64,000 nt of DNA from Microvirga ossetica (GCF_002741015.1 NZ_CP016616.1:3567501-3631500), one strand, 5' to 3'; numbered from the stretch's first letter, positions 42,971 through 54,655 are shown. A program made the numbers and translations. The notes: a model not told the origin generated them from the letters alone.

Positions 42971-44058
42971 CCTGGTCGCCACAACAGGATGCCGCCCTGA
43001 AGTCCGTCGCCGATTGGCTCCGCCGCGGTGACCGTCCGGTGTTCCGTCTCTTCGGCTATGCCGGCACCGGCAAGACGACTCTCGCCAAGCACATCGCCGA
43101 GACGGTGGACGGCGACGTCGCGTTCGGCGCCTATACCGGCAAGGCCGCCCTCGTGCTGCGCACCAAGGGTTGCCCGGATGCATCCACCATCCACTCGATG
43201 ATCTACCGCTCGCGGGAATCGGATGAGAACGGGCCGCAATTCGTCCTCAACCGCCAGAGCCCGGCGTCGAAGGCCGACCTCATCGTCATCGACGAATGCT
43301 CCATGGTGGACGAGGAGCTCGGGCGCGATCTCCTGTCCTTCGGCCAGCCGGTGCTGGTGCTCGGCGATCCGGCCCAGCTGCCGCCGGTGAAGGGCGGCGG
43401 CTTCTTTACCGAAGGCGAGCCCGACGTGATGCTCACGGAGGTGCATCGTCAGGCCAAGGACAATCCCATCATCCACCTGTCGATGATGGTGCGCGAGGGC
43501 GGCCGCCTGGAGACCGGCAGCTACGGCGAGAGCCGCATCATCCGCCGCCGCGAGATCGATGCTGCCGCCGTCATGGCGGCCGACCAGGTGCTCGTCGGCC
43601 TCAACAAGACGAGGCGGCTCTACAACACGCGCCTGCGCGAACTGAACGGTTACCGCGATCCCATGCCGGCGGCAGGCGAGAAGCTGGTGTGCCTGCGCAA
43701 CGACAAGACCAAGGGCCTGCTCAACGGCGGCACCTGGACGATCCAGGCCCTGCGCGGCATCCGCAACGACTTCATCCGCATGGACGTGGTGCCCGACGAC
43801 GATGCCCGCCGCCGGTCGGTGGACGTGTCGGTGCACAAGGCCTTCTTCGAGGGAACCGAGGAGGAAGTGCCCTTCGTCCTGCGAAAGGAATCGGACGAGT
43901 TCACCTACGGCTATGCGCTGACTGTGCACAAGGCTCAAGGGTCTCAATGGGACGATCTCGTGCTCTTCGATGAATCCTATGCTTTCCGCGAGCACCGCAG
44001 CCGCTGGCTCTACACCGCCCTGACGCGGGCGGCGGAAAAGATCACCGTCGTCATCTGA
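42967..44058 (+). CDS. RecD-like/Dda-like superfamily 1 DNA helicase
   Basis: A 363-aa ATP-dependent 5'-3' helicase. Motif I is LFGYAGTGKTTLAKH near residue 30, motif II LIVIDECSMVDEEL near 105, motif III VLVLGDPAQLPPV, and motif IV RQAKDNPI. The UvrD_C_2 region YALTVHKAQGSQWDDLVLFDE (motif V) and WLYTALTRA (motif VI) lie at the C-terminus. It is compact, with the core and no extra N-terminal domain, like Dda or the short RecD2 group. It may act in replication repair. Translation is coupled to the DMT gene by an ATGA overlap. Confidence 0.92.
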   Translation: MTWSPQQDAALKSVADWLRRGDRPVFRLFGYAGTGKTTLAKHIAETVDGDVAFGAYTGKAALVLRTKGCPDASTIHSMIYRSRESDENGPQFVLNRQSPASKADLIVIDECSMVDEELGRDLLSFGQPVLVLGDPAQLPPVKGGGFFTEGEPDVMLTEVHRQAKDNPIIHLSMMVREGGRLETGSYGESRIIRRREIDAAAVMAADQVLVGLNKTRRLYNTRLRELNGYRDPMPAAGEKLVCLRNDKTKGLLNGGTWTIQALRGIRNDFIRMDVVPDDDARRRSVDVSVHKAFFEGTEEEVPFVLRKESDEFTYGYALTVHKAQGSQWDDLVLFDESYAFREHRSRWLYTALTRAAEKITVVI

Positions 44059-44151
44059 CCCGCACTCCGCTATCCTGCGGATGGTTTCGGAACTGGATCA
44101 AGCTTGAGCGCTTATGTCCCGTAGCTGAACCGTTTCGATAGAGGTGCAGGC

Positions 44152-44325
44152 ATGCTGAAATGGGCCCTGATCTTTCTTGTCGTGTCGCTGGTCGCCGGTG
44201 CTCTCGGCTTCACCGGTGTCGCCTCGGGAGCGAAGACCCTCGCCAAGATCCTGTTCGGCCTTTTTCTCCTCGGCTTCCTCATCCTGATCCTCCTGGCCTG
44301 GGGAGCAGGTGAACTGATCTTCTGA
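44152..44325 (+). CDS. DUF1328 small membrane protein
   Basis: A 57-aa protein consisting of two hydrophobic helices: [22 protein letters not shown] and [18 protein letters not shown]. It matches the DUF1328/YtjA family of small inner-membrane proteins, widespread in proteobacteria and often stress-linked. AGAGG lies upstream of the ATG. Confidence 0.85.
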   Translation: MLKWALIFLVVSLVAGALGFTGVASGAKTLAKILFGLFLLGFLILILLAWGAGELIF

Positions 44326-44546
44326 CGCGCTCGCCCGCAAGCCCATACGACGGTTGTCATCCGGCTCCGCCCGCTGCTTCGGGGCCGACGACGCATGCAC
44401 TGAATGCATGAACTCCCTGCTTCGGAAGATCTCCCTTCTTCCACATGGAGGGCTATAGGAGCGTCTCAACTGTTCGTTTGAATGCGCCTCGCCGAAACTT
44501 TCTGTCTCATGCGCGCCTTGAAACGTAAACGATGAAAGGGACGCTC

Positions 44547-45635
44547 ATGAAACGCCGCGCTTTTCTTCACGCCGCCGCCCTCGGCACAGCCGCAGGAACC
44601 CTCGCCAAGCCTGCCATCGCGCAGTCGAATCCTGAAGTTCGCTGGCGCCTGACATCGGCCTTCCCGAAATCTCTCGACACCCTGTTCGGCGGTGGCGAAA
44701 CCTTCGCCAAGCTCGTGTCCGAGGCCACCGACGGCAAGTTCCAGATCCAGACATTCGCGCCCGGCGAGATCGTCGGCACGCCCCAGGCGCTCGATGCCAT
44801 CGCGGGCGGAACGGTGGAGATGGGCCATACCTGCTCATACTACTATGTCGGCAAGGATCCGACCTTCGCGATCGGCACCAATCTGCCCTTCGGCCTCAAT
44901 TCCCGTCAGACCAATGCGTGGCTCTATCACGGCAACGGCACGGCTCTGCTGAACGAATTCTATGCCAAGCATAATGTCTACGCGCTGCCGGCCGGAAACA
45001 CCGGTGCCCAGATGGGCGGATGGTTCCGGAAGGAGATCAAGACCGTCCAGGACCTTCAGGGCCTGAAGATGCGCATCGCGGGTCTCGCCGGCCAGATCGT
45101 GCAGAAGCTCGGCGTGGTGCCGCAGCAGATCGCCGGCGGCGATCTCTATCCGTCGCTCGAGCGCGGCACCATCGATGCCGCCGAATGGGTCGCACCTTAC
45201 GACGACGACAAGCTCGGGCTGAACAAGGTCGCGCCGTACTACTACTATCCCGGCTTCTGGGAGGGCGGGCCTGCGATCCATTTCTTCATCAACCTGCAGA
45301 AATGGAACGAGCTGCCGAAGAGCTACCAGGCGGCGATCCAAGCGGCGGCGGGCTACGTCAACGTGGACACACAGGCCAAGTACGACGCCAAGAATCCGGC
45401 AGCCCTGCGCAACCTGATCGGCAACGGCGCACAGCTGCGCCCGTTCTCGCAGGAGATCATGGAAGCGGCCTATAAGGCGGCCAACGAGATCTATGACGAT
45501 CTCTCGGCCAAGAATGCCGACTTCAAGAAGCTCTACGACAGCTACAAGGCGTTCCGGAGCGAGGAATATCTCTGGTTCCAGGTGGCCGAATACGCCTACG
45601 ACACCTTCATGATCCGCGCCCGCGCCCGCGGGTGA
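44547..45635 (+). CDS. TRAP transporter solute-binding protein (DctP family), orphan
   Basis: A 362-aa periplasmic receptor. The leader MKRRAFLHAAALGTAAGTLAKPAIAQ is a twin-arginine signal, so it is exported folded. The mature part has LTSAFPKSLDTLFGGGETFAKLVSEAT, LKMRIAGLAGQIVQKLGV with the carboxylate-binding arginine, and GTIDAAEWVAPYDD. It resembles the TakP-like branch that binds 2-oxoacids as dimers. No DctQ or DctM membrane genes lie nearby. An ATG at 44532 is possible, but the twin-arginine motif favours 44547. Confidence 0.9.
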   Translation: MKRRAFLHAAALGTAAGTLAKPAIAQSNPEVRWRLTSAFPKSLDTLFGGGETFAKLVSEATDGKFQIQTFAPGEIVGTPQALDAIAGGTVEMGHTCSYYYVGKDPTFAIGTNLPFGLNSRQTNAWLYHGNGTALLNEFYAKHNVYALPAGNTGAQMGGWFRKEIKTVQDLQGLKMRIAGLAGQIVQKLGVVPQQIAGGDLYPSLERGTIDAAEWVAPYDDDKLGLNKVAPYYYYPGFWEGGPAIHFFINLQKWNELPKSYQAAIQAAAGYVNVDTQAKYDAKNPAALRNLIGNGAQLRPFSQEIMEAAYKAANEIYDDLSAKNADFKKLYDSYKAFRSEEYLWFQVAEYAYDTFMIRARARG

Positions 45636-45779
45636 CGGACAAAGGAGAGGCGAGCCCAAACCCGCCTTTTTGTTGCCGTCGTCGGCTTGCGGTCGCTAGC
45701 CGACGCAAAAGCGTGGCTTTAACAGGCAACCGTTGCGCTTCGCCTGCGTTGCCATGGATATGAGGGTTCGCTGGAGGCC

Positions 45780-46403
45780 ATGGTGCACAGCATGACGGGG
45801 TGGAGGGCATGGCCGCGCGGGGCCATTGTTCTGGCAGGACTTGCCGGAGCCTCCCTTGCGCATGCATCCAGCGATCCGCTCGATGCGAGCGTTCCGAACC
45901 AAGCCATCGAGGCGCGCTTCAACGCCGCCGCACAGCAGACGCTGGTGACCGGCAAGGCTGCGCCCGACCTCTGCTTCTCGCTGTCCCTGCCGGAAGAATG
46001 GCGGCGGACCGAAGGGGGCCTGAAGGCCGTGCGCTCGGATGCGTCCCTCGCACTCGGTCTGCGCTCGGCGGAGGAGCTGAGCGCCCTGCCTCAACCCGAT
46101 CTCGCCAGCCGCGATGCCGCTGCCCTCCAGCAGGATTATGAGGATCTGCTCGGGCGTCCCGCACAATCGGTGTCCCAGTCCACCGATGCCGGTGCGACCC
46201 GCTGGTCCGCGACCTGGGTCGACGCCAATCTGCCGATGGCCTCTCACGCCATGACGGTCGAAACGCTGATCGTGCCGCTCTCGAACGCATGGGTGCTCGA
46301 ACTTTCCCTCTCCGGCGTCGAAACGCGAGAGGCCTACGACGCTCTTGCCGCGCGGGTGCTCGCGCGGCTGCGGGTACAGGGCAGGGCGTCCTGCCAGGGC
46401 TGA
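45780..46403 (+). CDS. Hypothetical secreted protein
   Basis: A 207-aa product with a signal peptide (AIVLAGLAGASLAHA). The mature part has LCFSLSLPEEWRRTEGGLKAV, a short motif resembling proteins that begin with a bacterial PsbP/DUF1795-like fold, and ends RASCQG. Two cysteines could pair. It follows the TRAP receptor by about 140 bases on the same strand; a functional link is not shown. Confidence 0.65.
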   Translation: MVHSMTGWRAWPRGAIVLAGLAGASLAHASSDPLDASVPNQAIEARFNAAAQQTLVTGKAAPDLCFSLSLPEEWRRTEGGLKAVRSDASLALGLRSAEELSALPQPDLASRDAAALQQDYEDLLGRPAQSVSQSTDAGATRWSATWVDANLPMASHAMTVETLIVPLSNAWVLELSLSGVETREAYDALAARVLARLRVQGRASCQG

Positions 46404-46484
46404 TTTAGAGAGGCAGGCAATGGCCTTTCAGCAAGCCCGGTGGCATGAAGAAAGCCGCCCTCATCTGCCTTTCGAGGATCTGCC

Positions 46485-46910
46485 ATGGACGTGATCATCT
46501 ACCACAATCCGCAATGCGGAACCTCGCGCAACACCCTCGGCCTCATTCGCAATGCGGGGATCGAGCCGCATATCGTCGAGTATCTCAAATCCCCGCCGAC
46601 GCGCCTGCTCCTGCGCCAGCTGATCGAGCGCATGGGCGTCGACGTTCGTGAGGTGATGCGAAAGAAGGGCACGCCCTTTCACGAGCTCGGGCTCGACGAT
46701 CCCGCATTGAGCGATGAGAGGCTGCTCGATGCGATGATGGAGCACCCGATCCTGATCGAGCGCCCCATCGTGGTCACACCGCTCGGCGTCAGGCTCTGCC
46801 GCCCGTCCGAAACCGTGCTCGACCTCCTGCCGCCGCAGCAAGGAGAGTTCACGAAGGAGGACGGCGAGCCCGTGGTCGATTCCGCGGGACGGCGCATCGG
46901 GATCGCCTGA
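46485..46910 (+). CDS. arsC: Glutaredoxin-dependent arsenate reductase-like protein
   Basis: A 141-aa protein of the plasmid-R773 ArsC family: IYHNPQCGTSRNTLGLI with catalytic Cys near residue 11, and HPILIERPIVVTPLGVRLCRPSE with the arginines that hold arsenate. It reduces arsenate to arsenite using glutathione and glutaredoxin. No arsR or efflux gene adjoins it, as is common for chromosomal housekeeping copies. The next gene (SDR) starts 63 bases later on the same strand. Confidence 0.9.
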   Translation: MDVIIYHNPQCGTSRNTLGLIRNAGIEPHIVEYLKSPPTRLLLRQLIERMGVDVREVMRKKGTPFHELGLDDPALSDERLLDAMMEHPILIERPIVVTPLGVRLCRPSETVLDLLPPQQGEFTKEDGEPVVDSAGRRIGIA

Positions 46911-46972
46911 GGCAACGGGAAGCAGCGGTCCGACCTCCGATTCAGGAACAGAACCCAAGGAAAGGCAAAGCC

Positions 46973-47749
46973 ATGGAACTGCAAGGCAAGGTCGCGCTCG
47001 TCACCGGCGCGGGATCGGGCATCGGCAAGGCGGCGGCCCTGCTCTTCGCGCGCGAGGGCGCTGCGGTCGGCGTGCTGAGCCGCACGGAAGCCGAGATCCG
47101 CGAGACCGCCGATGAGATCGAGCGGGCCGGCGGCAAGGCGATCCCGCTCGTCGCCGACGTGGCGGATGACGGGCAGATGAGGCAAGCCGTGGCCGATCTC
47201 GTGCAGGCCTATGGCAGGCTCGACATCGTCTTCGCCAATGCCGGCATCAACGGCGTCTGGGCTCCCATCGACGAGCTGCAGCCGGCCGAGTGGGACCGCA
47301 CCATCGCCATCAACCTGCGCGGCACCTATCTCACGCTTCATCACGCCGTGCCGCATCTCAAGAAGGAGGGCGGCTCGATCATGGTCACCGCCTCGATCAA
47401 TGGAACCCGCACCTTCACGAGCGCTGGCGCGACGGCCTATTCCGCCACCAAGGCCGGGCAGGTGGCGATGGTGCAGATGCTGGCGGTCGAACTCGCCAAG
47501 CACAGGATCCGCGTGAACGCGGTCTGCCCCGGCAAGATCGACACGGCGATCACGGACAATACGGAGAAGCGGCACACGCAGGAAGCGGGAGTCGCCGACT
47601 TCAACGAGGACCGGATTCCGCTCACCGACGACATCCCCGGAACGAGCGATGAGGTGGCGGAACTCGTGCTCTTCCTCGCCTCCGACCGCGCGCGCCACAT
47701 CACCGGCACGCCGGTGTGGATCGACGGCGCACAATCGCTCGTCGTGTAG
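46973..47749 (+). CDS. Short-chain dehydrogenase/reductase
   Basis: A 258-aa classical SDR: TGAGSGIGKAAALLFA near residue 12, FANAGINGV in the NNAG position, a serine in TASINGTRTF, and YSATKAGQV. SRTEAE after the second strand favours NADP. The tail is ITGTPVWIDGAQSLVV. Probably glucose-dehydrogenase-like in fold; substrate unknown. It converges with the MFS gene, leaving 10 bases between the stops. Confidence 0.9.
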   Translation: MELQGKVALVTGAGSGIGKAAALLFAREGAAVGVLSRTEAEIRETADEIERAGGKAIPLVADVADDGQMRQAVADLVQAYGRLDIVFANAGINGVWAPIDELQPAEWDRTIAINLRGTYLTLHHAVPHLKKEGGSIMVTASINGTRTFTSAGATAYSATKAGQVAMVQMLAVELAKHRIRVNAVCPGKIDTAITDNTEKRHTQEAGVADFNEDRIPLTDDIPGTSDEVAELVLFLASDRARHITGTPVWIDGAQSLVV

Positions 47750-47759
47750 GCTCTATGCT

Positions 47760-48995
47760 CTAGGACGCCTCCAGCCGTGTGCCCACGGGGATCGTCGGCT
47801 CGGGAACGAAGGTCTCCTTTTCCTCCGTTGGAGGCGAAGCGCGCTGCAGGCTGCGATAGGCGCCCCAGATCGCCATCAGAGCCTGGGCGACGATGACCAC
47901 ATAGAGAAGTCCGAGGCGTCCGAACTGCGTCATGGCCATGCCGGCGATCACGGGACCGATGGTGGCGCCGACGCCCAACAAGATCAGCAGACCGCCCGCC
48001 GCGGCCACGAACTCGCCGGGCCTGACCATGTCGTTCACATGCGCCGTGACGATGCTGTAGGTGGGGATGACGCTGCCGCCGAAAATGCTCACGTAGACGA
48101 AGACGAGCCAAACCGGCACCGTGAGCGGCACGAAGTGGATGAGCGCGAGCATGATCGCCGCCGCCATGGCAGCGGTGCCGACGATCACATGGCGGCGATC
48201 CATGCGGTCGGAGAGCCAGCCCAGGGGCCAGGTGGTGAGAAAGCCGCCGAGCGTGCCGAAGGTCATGAAGAGGGCGATCTCCGCCGTGTCCAATCCGCGC
48301 TCCTGCGCCCAGATCGGCCCGAGCGCGAAGAACGAGCTGGTGGTGATGCCGCACAGAACCGCTGCCACCACGCCGAAGGGCGATTGCCGGTAGAGCTGCA
48401 TCAGGTTGATCTTCGTGTCGCTCACCGCATGAACCGGCGCACTCGCCCGCGACAGGGCCGGAGGCACCAGGGCAAGCGAGATCAGGATGGCGACGAAGCA
48501 GAACAGCTTGTAGCCATAGGGATCGCCCGTGGGCAGCAGCATCTGCCCGCCGATCCCGGCGACGAGACCGGTCATCCCGTAGACGCTGAGGACCTGCCCG
48601 CGCGTCTGTGCGCTGGCGGAGGCGTTGAGCCAGCTTTCGACGACGATGAACAGGCCCGCGAAGCAGAAGCCGGTCAGCCCGCGCGCCGCGATCCATACGG
48701 CCGGACTGATCACGAGCAGGTGCAGCAGCGCGGTCGATGCAGCCACGGCCGCCAGCGCTGCGAAAGTGCGCGTATGCCCCACCTGCTGGATCACGCGCCC
48801 GGCATAGAGCGAACCGAGGACGATGCCGGCCCAGAACGCGGCGCCCACGGCGCCGATCTCCGTCGGCGTGAACTGCTCGATGCTCCCGCGCACGCTGAGC
48901 AGCGTGCCTTGCAGGGTGTTTCCGACCTGCATGAGGGCATAGCCGAGAAGAAGCGCGAAAAGGGTCGGCAGCGTGGTCCGCAGGGACGAAGACAT
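47760..48995 (-). CDS. MFS transporter (YcaD-like)
   Basis: A 411-aa inner-membrane protein with about twelve helices. The N-terminal half has LLLGYALMQVGNTLQGTLLSVRG and YGMTGLVAGIGGQML, with the 2-3 loop YAGRVIQQVGHTRTF; the C-terminal half has WPLGWLSDRMDRRHVI. The pattern is that of the YcaD-like drug/metabolite MFS group; substrate unknown. The ATG at 48995 has AGGAGAG upstream. Confidence 0.88.
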   Translation of the reverse strand: MSSSLRTTLPTLFALLLGYALMQVGNTLQGTLLSVRGSIEQFTPTEIGAVGAAFWAGIVLGSLYAGRVIQQVGHTRTFAALAAVAASTALLHLLVISPAVWIAARGLTGFCFAGLFIVVESWLNASASAQTRGQVLSVYGMTGLVAGIGGQMLLPTGDPYGYKLFCFVAILISLALVPPALSRASAPVHAVSDTKINLMQLYRQSPFGVVAAVLCGITTSSFFALGPIWAQERGLDTAEIALFMTFGTLGGFLTTWPLGWLSDRMDRRHVIVGTAAMAAAIMLALIHFVPLTVPVWLVFVYVSIFGGSVIPTYSIVTAHVNDMVRPGEFVAAAGGLLILLGVGATIGPVIAGMAMTQFGRLGLLYVVIVAQALMAIWGAYRSLQRASPPTEEKETFVPEPTIPVGTRLEAS

Positions 48996-49189
48996 GGGCT
49001 CTCCTGTGACGCGAGATCCTGTGGTTCGGATATGCGGTCGACGGGGCCATCCGGGTGATGTGAACATGCAGAAGCCCGGCCTCGGACAGGGCCGTTCTGC
49101 AGGCATTCGACCATGGAGGACTTCGAGCCCCGTGCCTGGGTTGAACTCAGGGGGCAGGGGGATGTTCCAGGGTTTATTGTTGCGGTGCG

Positions 49190-49227
49190 ACAACAAAAGA
49201 AAAGGCCCAGCTCGCGAGCTGGGCCTT
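49190..49227 (-). terminator. Terminator of lepA
   Basis: A long perfect dyad at 49202-49227 (13-bp arms beginning AAGGCCCAGCTCG) is followed on the minus strand by TTTTCTTTTG. It ends lepA transcription and insulates the MFS gene. Confidence 0.9.
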
Positions 49228-49251
49228 GTAAATCCTGTCAGATGGTCTGGA

Positions 49252-51057
<1,806 letters not shown>

Positions 51058-51423
51058 AATTCTTCAAATATAAGAATGGTCAGGCCGCAATAGCAGGGCA
51101 GCCCCCCAAAGCCAAGGGAGGCCGGTGTCGCGCAGGTCGCCGGCTGGGTGAGGGAAGCGGAGAAGCAGGAAGAGGAGAGGGTGGCTCGTCATTCGTTGAG
51201 AGGCTCAGGCGCCTTCTCCCTCCCCCTTGTGGGGAGGGATAAAGGGTGGGGGTGTAGGCGCCCAACCTTCATAGGCTATCGCTCACACCCCCACCTCCAA
51301 CTCCTCCCCACCGCAAGTCGGGTGTTCCCAACTTGCGGCAGGTCAAAGACAAGTCTCGGGCAAGCCCGAGGCTTGAGGGGAGGAGAGGAAGTCGCGCTTT
51401 ACGAGGCAGACCTCAGAACGAGC
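51058..51423. repeat. Intergenic region with C-rich palindromic repeats
   Basis: CCCTCCCCCTTGTGGGGAGGG (51221-51240 and next base) forms a hairpin, and CACCCCCACC with CTCCTCCCCACC (51282-51312) mirrors it. Related blocks occur at 56222-56262 and 56426-56462. This looks like a dispersed intergenic repeat family. No gene is present. Confidence 0.55.
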
Positions 51424-51816
51424 TTAGCGGGCGCACTCCACGGGAACGCGCTGATCGGTGCCCTGGACCAGGACGGTGCGGCACGGAACGCCGTTGAACA
51501 TGCGGATTTCGGTCGGGAAGGCGGAGGCCGGCGTTCCGGCGACGGGCGCCCCGGCGCGAGGAGCGACGAGAACGCTGCCGGTGGTCATCGGATCCATGCC
51601 GACCATCCCGGACGGAACAGCGCATTGCACCGGAATGCGCTGGTTGCTCTCTCGGTCGAGAATGGTGCGGCAGGGAACGCCGTTGATCGTCTGAATCTCG
51701 TGCGGAGCGGCATTCGGGAAGAGCGAGCCGGGTGTGCCGCTGGTCTGAGCCTGCGCAAGGCCGACGGTGCCGAGCATCACGAGGCCGGTTGTGGCGAGAA
51801 TCTTCAAGGTCTTCAA
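51424..51816 (-). CDS. Secreted hypothetical protein with an internal duplication
   Basis: A 130-aa product starting at a TTG (51816) five bases after AGGAGG. Signal peptide KTLKILATTGLVMLGTVGLAQAQ. The mature protein contains two related units, INGVPCRTILDRESNQRIPVQCA and FNGVPCRTVLVQGTDQRVPVECA, each with two cysteines about 17 residues apart. They are separated by a Gly/Ala/Pro-rich linker. Each unit is probably a small disulfide-bonded periplasmic fold. Function unknown. Confidence 0.75.
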   Translation of the reverse strand: MKTLKILATTGLVMLGTVGLAQAQTSGTPGSLFPNAAPHEIQTINGVPCRTILDRESNQRIPVQCAVPSGMVGMDPMTTGSVLVAPRAGAPVAGTPASAFPTEIRMFNGVPCRTVLVQGTDQRVPVECAR

Positions 51817-51927
51817 GGAAACCTCCTGAATCGATGGGAATAGAGGCCGCTTTCGCGGACAGGAGGCTTAACGCCTGAGCGTGAGATGGTTTCCTTATAT
51901 CGCGGCTTTATGTCGTGAAGCGGGGCC

Positions 51928-53019
51928 CTATCGGCCCTGTTCCAGGATGCGCGAGATCACCTTGGCGGTGTAGTCCACCATCGGCACGATCCGGGCATAG
52001 TTCAGGCGCGTTGGGCCGATCACGCCGAGAACGCCGACGATCTTCTGGCTGCCGTTGCGGAACGGAGCCGCGATCATCGAGGAGCCGGAGAGCGAGAACA
52101 GCTTGTTCTCCGAGCCGATGAAGATGCGCACGCCTTCGCCGCCCTCGGCCCGGCTCAGGAGGTCGATCACGTCGGTCTGGGTCTCGAGATCGGAGAAGAG
52201 CAGGCGGATGCGCTCCAGGTCCTCGACCGCCTTCAAATCGTCGAGGAGATTGGCCTGGCCGCGCACGATGAGCTGGCGGGAATCCGCGGGACCTGCCGTG
52301 GTGGCAAGCCCTGCCTCGACGAGCCGGGCGGTGAGGACATCGAGCTCGCGCTCCATGTCGCCGCGGCGCGCCACGACCTCGCGCTTGATGTCGCCGAGCG
52401 TCTTGCCCTGGATGCGGGCGTTGAGGAAGTTGCCGGCCTCCACCAGGGCGCCTGCCGGAAGGCCGGCCGGCAGGTCGAGGAGGCGGTTCTCCACCGAGCC
52501 GTCCTCGGAGACGAGCACCACCAGAGCGCGGGCCGGATCGAGCCGCACGAATTCGATATGCTTGAGGCGCGCATTGGACTTCGAGGTCACGACCACGCCG
52601 GCCCCGCGCGAAACGCCCGACAGCATGGCCGAGGCTTCGGCCAGGGCCGTTTCCAGGGTGTGGCCGGAGGCAGCGGCCCGCATCTGCGCCTCGATGCGCG
52701 CGCGCTCGTCGGAGGTGACGTCGCCGATCTCCATCATGGCATCGACGAAGAAGCGCAGGCCCGTTTCCGTCGGCAGGCGCCCGGCGCTGGTATGGGGTGC
52801 GAAGATCAGCCCCGCCGCCTCGAGATCGGCCATCACGTTGCGGATCGAGGCGGGGGAGAGCGCCATGGGCAGGATGCGCGAGAGATGGCGCGAGCCCACG
52901 GGCTCGCCGGTCGTCAGATAGCTCTCGACGATCTGGCGGAAGATTTCCCGGGAGCGGTCGTTCAGCTCCGCGATGGCGCGGGCTTCCGACAGGTGGGAAA
53001 AGGAACCGGTTGCATGCAT
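51928..53019 (-). CDS. hrcA: Heat-inducible transcription repressor
   Basis: A 363-aa repressor of the groESL and dnaK heat-shock operons that binds CIRCE elements and is tuned by GroEL. N-terminal winged helix ([65 protein letters not shown]), then the HrcA core ending [14 protein letters not shown] start at ATG 53019; upstream residues to 53067 are not conserved. It diverges from rph, the usual arrangement in Hyphomicrobiales. I see no clear CIRCE dyad (TTAGCACTC-N9-GAGTGCTAA) in the shared 153-bp region. Confidence 0.97.
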   Translation of the reverse strand: MHATGSFSHLSEARAIAELNDRSREIFRQIVESYLTTGEPVGSRHLSRILPMALSPASIRNVMADLEAAGLIFAPHTSAGRLPTETGLRFFVDAMMEIGDVTSDERARIEAQMRAAASGHTLETALAEASAMLSGVSRGAGVVVTSKSNARLKHIEFVRLDPARALVVLVSEDGSVENRLLDLPAGLPAGALVEAGNFLNARIQGKTLGDIKREVVARRGDMERELDVLTARLVEAGLATTAGPADSRQLIVRGQANLLDDLKAVEDLERIRLLFSDLETQTDVIDLLSRAEGGEGVRIFIGSENKLFSLSGSSMIAAPFRNGSQKIVGVLGVIGPTRLNYARIVPMVDYTAKVISRILEQGR

Positions 53020-53172
53020 CCGACGCGTTCTACGCTCTTTCGACAATAGGACCCTGCAGGTCAGCATTATGTGCGGGTCAGCGGGCCTTTAGGCAAGGCT
53101 TGACCCTTGCGCAAAGAGCCGCGGCGCTCCAAACAGGCGTGGAATCACTAAGTCCTCAAGGAGAAACCCGCC

Positions 53173-53886
53173 ATGCGCCCGTCCAACCGCGCCCCCGACG
53201 AACTGCGTCCCGTGACCCTGGAACGCGGGGTTGCGCGCTATGCGGAAGGCTCCTGCCTCGTCTCCTTCGGCAACACCAAGGTGATCTGCACCGCCTCGCT
53301 CGAGGAAAAAGGCCCGCCGTGGTTGCGCGGCACCGGCCGTGGCTGGGTGACGGCGGAATATTCCATGCTGCCCCGCGCCACCCACGAGCGCACCCGCCGC
53401 GAGGTCAATTCCGGCAAACCTTCGGGCCGCACGCAGGAGATCCAGCGCCTGATCGGCCGCTCGCTCCGCGCTGTCGTCAACCTGCCCGCCATCGGCGAGA
53501 AGCAGATCGTGGTCGATTGTGACGTGATCCAGGCCGATGGCGGCACCCGCACCGCTTCCATCACCGGCGCCTGGGTGGCCCTGCACGAGTGCTTCACCTG
53601 GATGCAGAACCGCTCGATCATCTCGATCAACCCGCTGCGCGAGCCCGTCGCCGCGATCTCCTGCGGCATCTACCAGGGCAAGCCGGTGCTCGACCTCGAC
53701 TACGCCGAGGATTCCGCCGCCGAGACCGACGCCAACTTCGTGATCACCGGCTCGGGCGGCATCGTCGAGGTCCAGGGCACCGCCGAGGGCAAGCCGTTCT
53801 CGGAAGAGGAATTCCTGAACCTCCTGCGTCTTGCCAAGGCGGGCGTGGCGCAGCTCGTCGATCTGCAGAAGAAGGCCGTGGCTTAA
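53173..53886 (+). CDS. rph: Ribonuclease PH
   Basis: A 237-aa phosphorolytic 3'-5' exoribonuclease that trims tRNA 3' ends. Conserved blocks: [79 protein letters not shown] (phosphate-binding arginines), [19 protein letters not shown]. Full length. ATG 53173 follows an AAGGAG. rdgB lies downstream after a palindromic repeat. Confidence 0.98.
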   Translation: MRPSNRAPDELRPVTLERGVARYAEGSCLVSFGNTKVICTASLEEKGPPWLRGTGRGWVTAEYSMLPRATHERTRREVNSGKPSGRTQEIQRLIGRSLRAVVNLPAIGEKQIVVDCDVIQADGGTRTASITGAWVALHECFTWMQNRSIISINPLREPVAAISCGIYQGKPVLDLDYAEDSAAETDANFVITGSGGIVEVQGTAEGKPFSEEEFLNLLRLAKAGVAQLVDLQKKAVA

Positions 53887-53900
53887 GGCACGGCCCTTTA

Positions 53901-53997
53901 TGTCATCCCCGGCGGCCGAAGGCCGGGAGGGGATCCGTAACGCCGAGCATGCGGGTCGATTCCCTTCCCCTCCGCTGCGCTTCGGCCGGGAATGACA
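53901..53997. repeat. Palindromic intergenic repeat (shorter variant)
   Basis: Begins TGTCATCCCCGGCGGCCG and ends CGGCCGGGAATGACA, so the whole unit folds back on itself. It is related to the longer copies at 54665, 57691 and 61168. It fills the rph-rdgB gap. Confidence 0.6.
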
Positions 53998-54019
53998 TTG
54001 TTTGCCTGGAGAATTTGAT

Positions 54020-54655
54020 ATGCATCGTCCCCTGACCGGTAAGGTCGTGATCGCCACCCACAATGCCGGCAAGCTGCGCGAGATGCAGGAGCTGCTGGCG
54101 CCGTTCGGGGTGGAGGCGGTGTCGGCCGGCGCGCTCGGCCTGCCCGTGCCCGACGAGACGGGCCACATGTTCGCCGAGAATGCCGCCATCAAGGCGCATG
54201 CCGCCGCCAAGGCCACGGGGCTGCCGGCGCTCTCGGACGATTCCGGGCTCTGCGTCCATGCGCTCGACGGCGCGCCGGGCCTGTTCACGGCCGATTGGGC
54301 CGGGCCGAAGCGGGATTTTTACGCCGCCATGGAACGGGTGAAGCGCGAGCTCGACAAGCGCGAGGCGACGGATTCCAAAGCCCATTTCGTCTCCGCCCTC
54401 GTCATCGCCTGGCCCGACGGGCACGAGGAGCTGTTCGAAGGCCGCATCTTCGGCGAGGTGGTCTGGCCGCCGCGCGGCGACAAGGGTTTTGGCTACGATC
54501 CCATGTTCCAGCCCGACGGCTTTGCTGAGACCTTCGGCGAAATCTCCTCGGACGAGAAGCACGGCATCGACTGGTCGAAGCCGGAGCCCTCCGGCCTCTC
54601 GCATCGGGCGCGGGCCTTCGTGAAGCTCGCGGCGGGGTGTCTGAAGAAGGGATGA
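54020..54655 (+). CDS. rdgB: XTP/dITP diphosphatase (non-canonical purine NTP pyrophosphatase)
   Basis: A 211-aa house-cleaning enzyme that hydrolyses dITP, ITP and XTP to monophosphates. Blocks: [44 protein letters not shown] with the metal-binding aspartates, [29 protein letters not shown], and [11 protein letters not shown] start at ATG 54020; the in-frame ATG at 54002 lies inside the upstream repeat tail. Usual neighbours rph and hemW flank it. Confidence 0.97.
   Translation: MHRPLTGKVVIATHNAGKLREMQELLAPFGVEAVSAGALGLPVPDETGHMFAENAAIKAHAAAKATGLPALSDDSGLCVHALDGAPGLFTADWAGPKRDFYAAMERVKRELDKREATDSKAHFVSALVIAWPDGHEELFEGRIFGEVVWPPRGDKGFGYDPMFQPDGFAETFGEISSDEKHGIDWSKPEPSGLSHRARAFVKLAAGCLKKG

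Noticed and set aside
45649..45674. Terminator after the TRAP receptor gene (AGGCG...CGCCTTTTT)
   Set aside because: The stem is only about five base pairs with a large loop; too weak to list, although the U-run is suggestive.
47649..49058. A 469-codon plus-strand frame over the MFS gene
   Set aside because: Antisense to a clear twelve-helix transporter; composition is that of a high-G+C shadow.
53020..53172. CIRCE element between hrcA and rph
   Set aside because: No TTAGCACTC-N9-GAGTGCTAA dyad can be found in the shared upstream region.
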